64,000 bases of DNA. It comes from Daejeonella oryzae DSM 19973 (GTDB lineage Bacteria; Bacteroidota; Bacteroidia; Sphingobacteriales; Sphingobacteriaceae). Position numbers and translations under genes: made by a program. How positions within the stretch are numbered: the stretch's first letter is position 1; each line of letters starts with the position of its first letter. Shown one piece after another: positions 62,410 to 64,000 of the stretch. The notes under the pieces were generated by a model. That model saw only the letters and a program-made list of their open reading frames with translations, searched no databases and was not told the DNA's origin. The stretch covers positions 620,001-684,000 of the forward strand of contig NZ_AUHA01000003.1 of the NCBI RefSeq assembly GCF_000422945.1. The letters are read 5' to 3'.

Positions 62410-63483
62410 ATGAGTATTTTTAATAATCAATTTCTTGACAAGTGTCGCAGTACATCAGACAACCCTGCTGACCAGTTTATACAACAAAACTTTGAAACTC
62501 TAATCAATAAAACTAAGCTTAAGCAAAATCTGGACGATTTACATGATAATGCTCATTTTTTAAAATTTCAGGACAGTTACCCCAATTCTGCGTTACTAAA
62601 AGATTTTTCAGACATGCCTTCCTGGGCAAACCAAAAAAAAATGAACATGGGATCTGCTTTTTTCGTTCGTTTTGCAGAACCCATCATGAATTTGCTCGGA
62701 CTCTTGTCCTTGCCTTATTGTTACGCTGCTGCCGATGGTGCCAGGGTTCTTTCAATGTCTGAGAGGATAAAAACAAATCCCAAAAACCGATTTTCTGAAA
62801 CTGCTGCTTTTGTGTGGGACGTAATGGCTCCCAATGCGTTCGAATCTACAGGAAAAGGATTGTCGGGTATCTTAAAAGTGCGGCTGATACATGCAAGCAT
62901 CCGGTTTTATATTAACCAAACAAATTCATGGAATCAAGAATGGGGACTTCCATTAAATCAGGAAGATATGGCCGGCACCAATCTTTCGTTCTCATTAATT
63001 ACACTTCGTGGTTTAAGAAAAATGGGCTTTGTGATCAGCTACGAAGAGCAGGACGCATACATTCATCTTTGGAATGTAATTGGCTATTTTTTAGGTTTAA
63101 ATGAACAACTATTACCCAAAAACGGATTAGATGCCAATGCATTGGAAAATAGCATCCGCCAAAGGCAGTTTAAATATTCAGAACATGGAAGCCAGCTTAG
63201 CAACCAACTAATTGATTTTATGATTAGTAACGCGGATAAAAAAGTTTCCAGAAAAGACCTATCGGGATTAATGAGGTATTTATTAACTGATGAAGTAGCC
63301 GATTTAATTGGTATTGAAGCTATCAATAATCAAACTTTTAATCCGCTGGCTATAAAATTTTTCAGCAGTTTGCAGCACCTCATGAGTTCAACAAAATCTT
63401 ATCAGTATCAGCAAAGCAAGTTTCAGCAAAAAATACAGGATGTGAAAAATCCTTTTGGCCTTCCCATGGCTTTAAGAAGTTAA
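62410..63483 (+). CDS. MpaB/Lcp-type oxygenase (DUF2236)
   Basis: This 357-residue protein shows the DUF2236 / ER-bound oxygenase mpaB family layout: AFFVRFAEPIMNLLGLLSLP near residue 80, the proposed heme-region motif KVRLIHASIRFY near residue 157, AGTNLSFSLITLRGLRKMGF near 196 and the downstream HLWNVIGYFLGLN. The family includes latex clearing protein Lcp, which cleaves rubber oxidatively. The substrate here is unknown. The stop codon overlaps that of the convergent right-edge gene. There is no signal peptide. Confidence 0.82.
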   Translation: MSIFNNQFLDKCRSTSDNPADQFIQQNFETLINKTKLKQNLDDLHDNAHFLKFQDSYPNSALLKDFSDMPSWANQKKMNMGSAFFVRFAEPIMNLLGLLSLPYCYAAADGARVLSMSERIKTNPKNRFSETAAFVWDVMAPNAFESTGKGLSGILKVRLIHASIRFYINQTNSWNQEWGLPLNQEDMAGTNLSFSLITLRGLRKMGFVISYEEQDAYIHLWNVIGYFLGLNEQLLPKNGLDANALENSIRQRQFKYSEHGSQLSNQLIDFMISNADKKVSRKDLSGLMRYLLTDEVADLIGIEAINNQTFNPLAIKFFSSLQHLMSSTKSYQYQQSKFQQKIQDVKNPFGLPMALRS

Positions 63484-64000
63484 ATTGTAAACATTAATTT
63501 CTTTTCCGGGAATTTTCCCGCATACGTTTGGATAAGGTTTCTGATATAATCATTTGCAGGATAGCTTGTGATTTGATCTTTTAATACCGAAATATCATCA
63601 GTTGAAACTTGCCGGTCTAAATATCCCATTCCATAAAAAATTCCATTTTCCATTAGAATACAGCTTTTTTCACCTTCAACCCTTCCTTCATCCACTATTG
63701 CAAAAGTTGGCAATGCTGCTTTAAGCCGGTGAATAGCATTTGTAACTCTCTGATTATATTCAATATGATTTTCCTCTCCCTGACAAGCTCCAAGGCAGGA
63801 TTTATTTTCCATTCCTGTGCATGGATTTGTATTCCTTTGAATGAAGCATAATTTAGGACAAAGATCAAATTCCCTGATCAAAACTTTAATAAGTTCATAT
63901 CCCTCTAAAACGTAATTAAACGTGTATAAGGGTGAAGAAAATTTAAGGCGCTTATCAACCGCGAGTCTTAAATATCCATTTTGATCTTCAAAAGCATATA
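63480..64000 (-). CDS. C-terminal part of an exonuclease/UvrC-like (Cho-type) protein (5' end beyond window)
   Basis: The frame is open from the right window edge to a stop at 63480, about 172 residues. It contains the pattern FDLCPKLCFIQ, then CTGMENKSCLGACQG with four cysteines spaced as in the UvrC/Cho-type domain, and YNQRVTNAIHRLKAAL. In Bacteroidota this region follows a DEDDh exonuclease and GIY-YIG domain in a protein of about 460 residues. The missing upstream part would hold those domains. A TTG at 63879-63881 is only an internal codon, not a start. Its stop overlaps the convergent MpaB stop in TTAA. Confidence 0.75.
   Translation of the reverse strand, partial: YAFEDQNGYLRLAVDKRLKFSSPLYTFNYVLEGYELIKVLIREFDLCPKLCFIQRNTNPCTGMENKSCLGACQGEENHIEYNQRVTNAIHRLKAALPTFAIVDEGRVEGEKSCILMENGIFYGMGYLDRQVSTDDISVLKDQITSYPANDYIRNLIQTYAGKFPEKKLMFTI

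Noticed and set aside
1-64000. tRNA, rRNA, CRISPR arrays, insertion sequences, integrase or phage genes
   Set aside because: Read through the gaps by eye and found no T-arm-like motifs, repeat-spacer patterns, transposase motifs or terminal repeats. A tRNAscan or CRISPR search was not possible.

Overview
The window looks like a chromosomal segment of a Bacteroidota bacterium, most probably a member of the Sphingobacteriales (Pedobacter/Solitalea-like). The basis is a low-GC, gene-dense chromosome with A-rich leaders in place of clear Shine-Dalgarno sites, a SusC/SusD pair, many SPII lipoproteins, a TlpA-type DUF4369 protein, DUF4142, DUF922, DUF5689, PorV-like and MacB-like genes, and TAnnTTTG-type -7 promoter elements. 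The species assignment is inference; no rRNA or marker comparison could be run. I saw no tRNA, rRNA, CRISPR array, insertion sequence, prophage or integron. No gap without a gene exceeds about 250 bases. Two genes are cut by the window edges: a GlcD-type oxidase at the left and an exonuclease/UvrC-like protein at the right.

Layout. 1-8.6 kb: folate gene folB coupled to a glycolate-oxidase-like gene, a glutaryl-CoA-type dehydrogenase, a membrane-anchored MutS-like ATPase, a lipoprotein MsrB, a LexA-like XRE/S24 regulator with a palindrome in front of it, and a 3-hydroxybutyryl-CoA dehydrogenase. 8.6-13.8 kb: an arginine cluster (argS, arginase, arginine decarboxylase), then an RluA pseudouridine synthase. 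13.8-22.5 kb: an orphan OmpR-type regulator, a TlpA-like thioredoxin, alaS, a MerR regulator, a lipid kinase, a phosphoesterase and an enoyl-CoA hydratase.

22.6-38.3 kb is the most striking region. On one strand lie glpD, glpK, glpF, susC, susD, a DUF5689 lipoprotein, a Tat-like secreted calcineurin phosphoesterase, glpQ, glpT and a secreted GDSL/SGNH hydrolase, with a DeoR-type glpR divergent from glpD and a perfect 10-bp-arm palindrome in the divergent region. Read together this is a PUL-like locus whose predicted substrate is not a glycan but a glycerophosphodiester, deacylated phospholipid or glycerol-phosphate polymer. The SGNH hydrolase could deacylate it, SusCD import it, GlpQ release glycerol-3-phosphate, GlpT carry that into the cytoplasm, GlpD oxidise it, and GlpF/GlpK take up glycerol.

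38.3-43.3 kb is a tight three-gene unit: a PorV-like barrel, an outer-membrane barrel carrying an N-terminal ComEA-like helix-hairpin-helix domain, and a ComEC channel without a visible metallo-beta-lactamase motif. It suggests an outer-to-inner-membrane DNA uptake route. 43.4-64 kb holds mainly housekeeping genes (an LtaS-like sulfatase, a CDF transporter, an aminotransferase, a heptose kinase, queA, ispD, a cobalamin adenosyltransferase, trpS, a deoxynucleoside kinase, kdsB), two halves of MacB-like ABC transporters, several small secreted or membrane proteins (one of 51 residues), a DUF922 metallopeptidase-like protein divergent from a histidine-phosphatase lipoprotein, and an MpaB/Lcp-type oxygenase.
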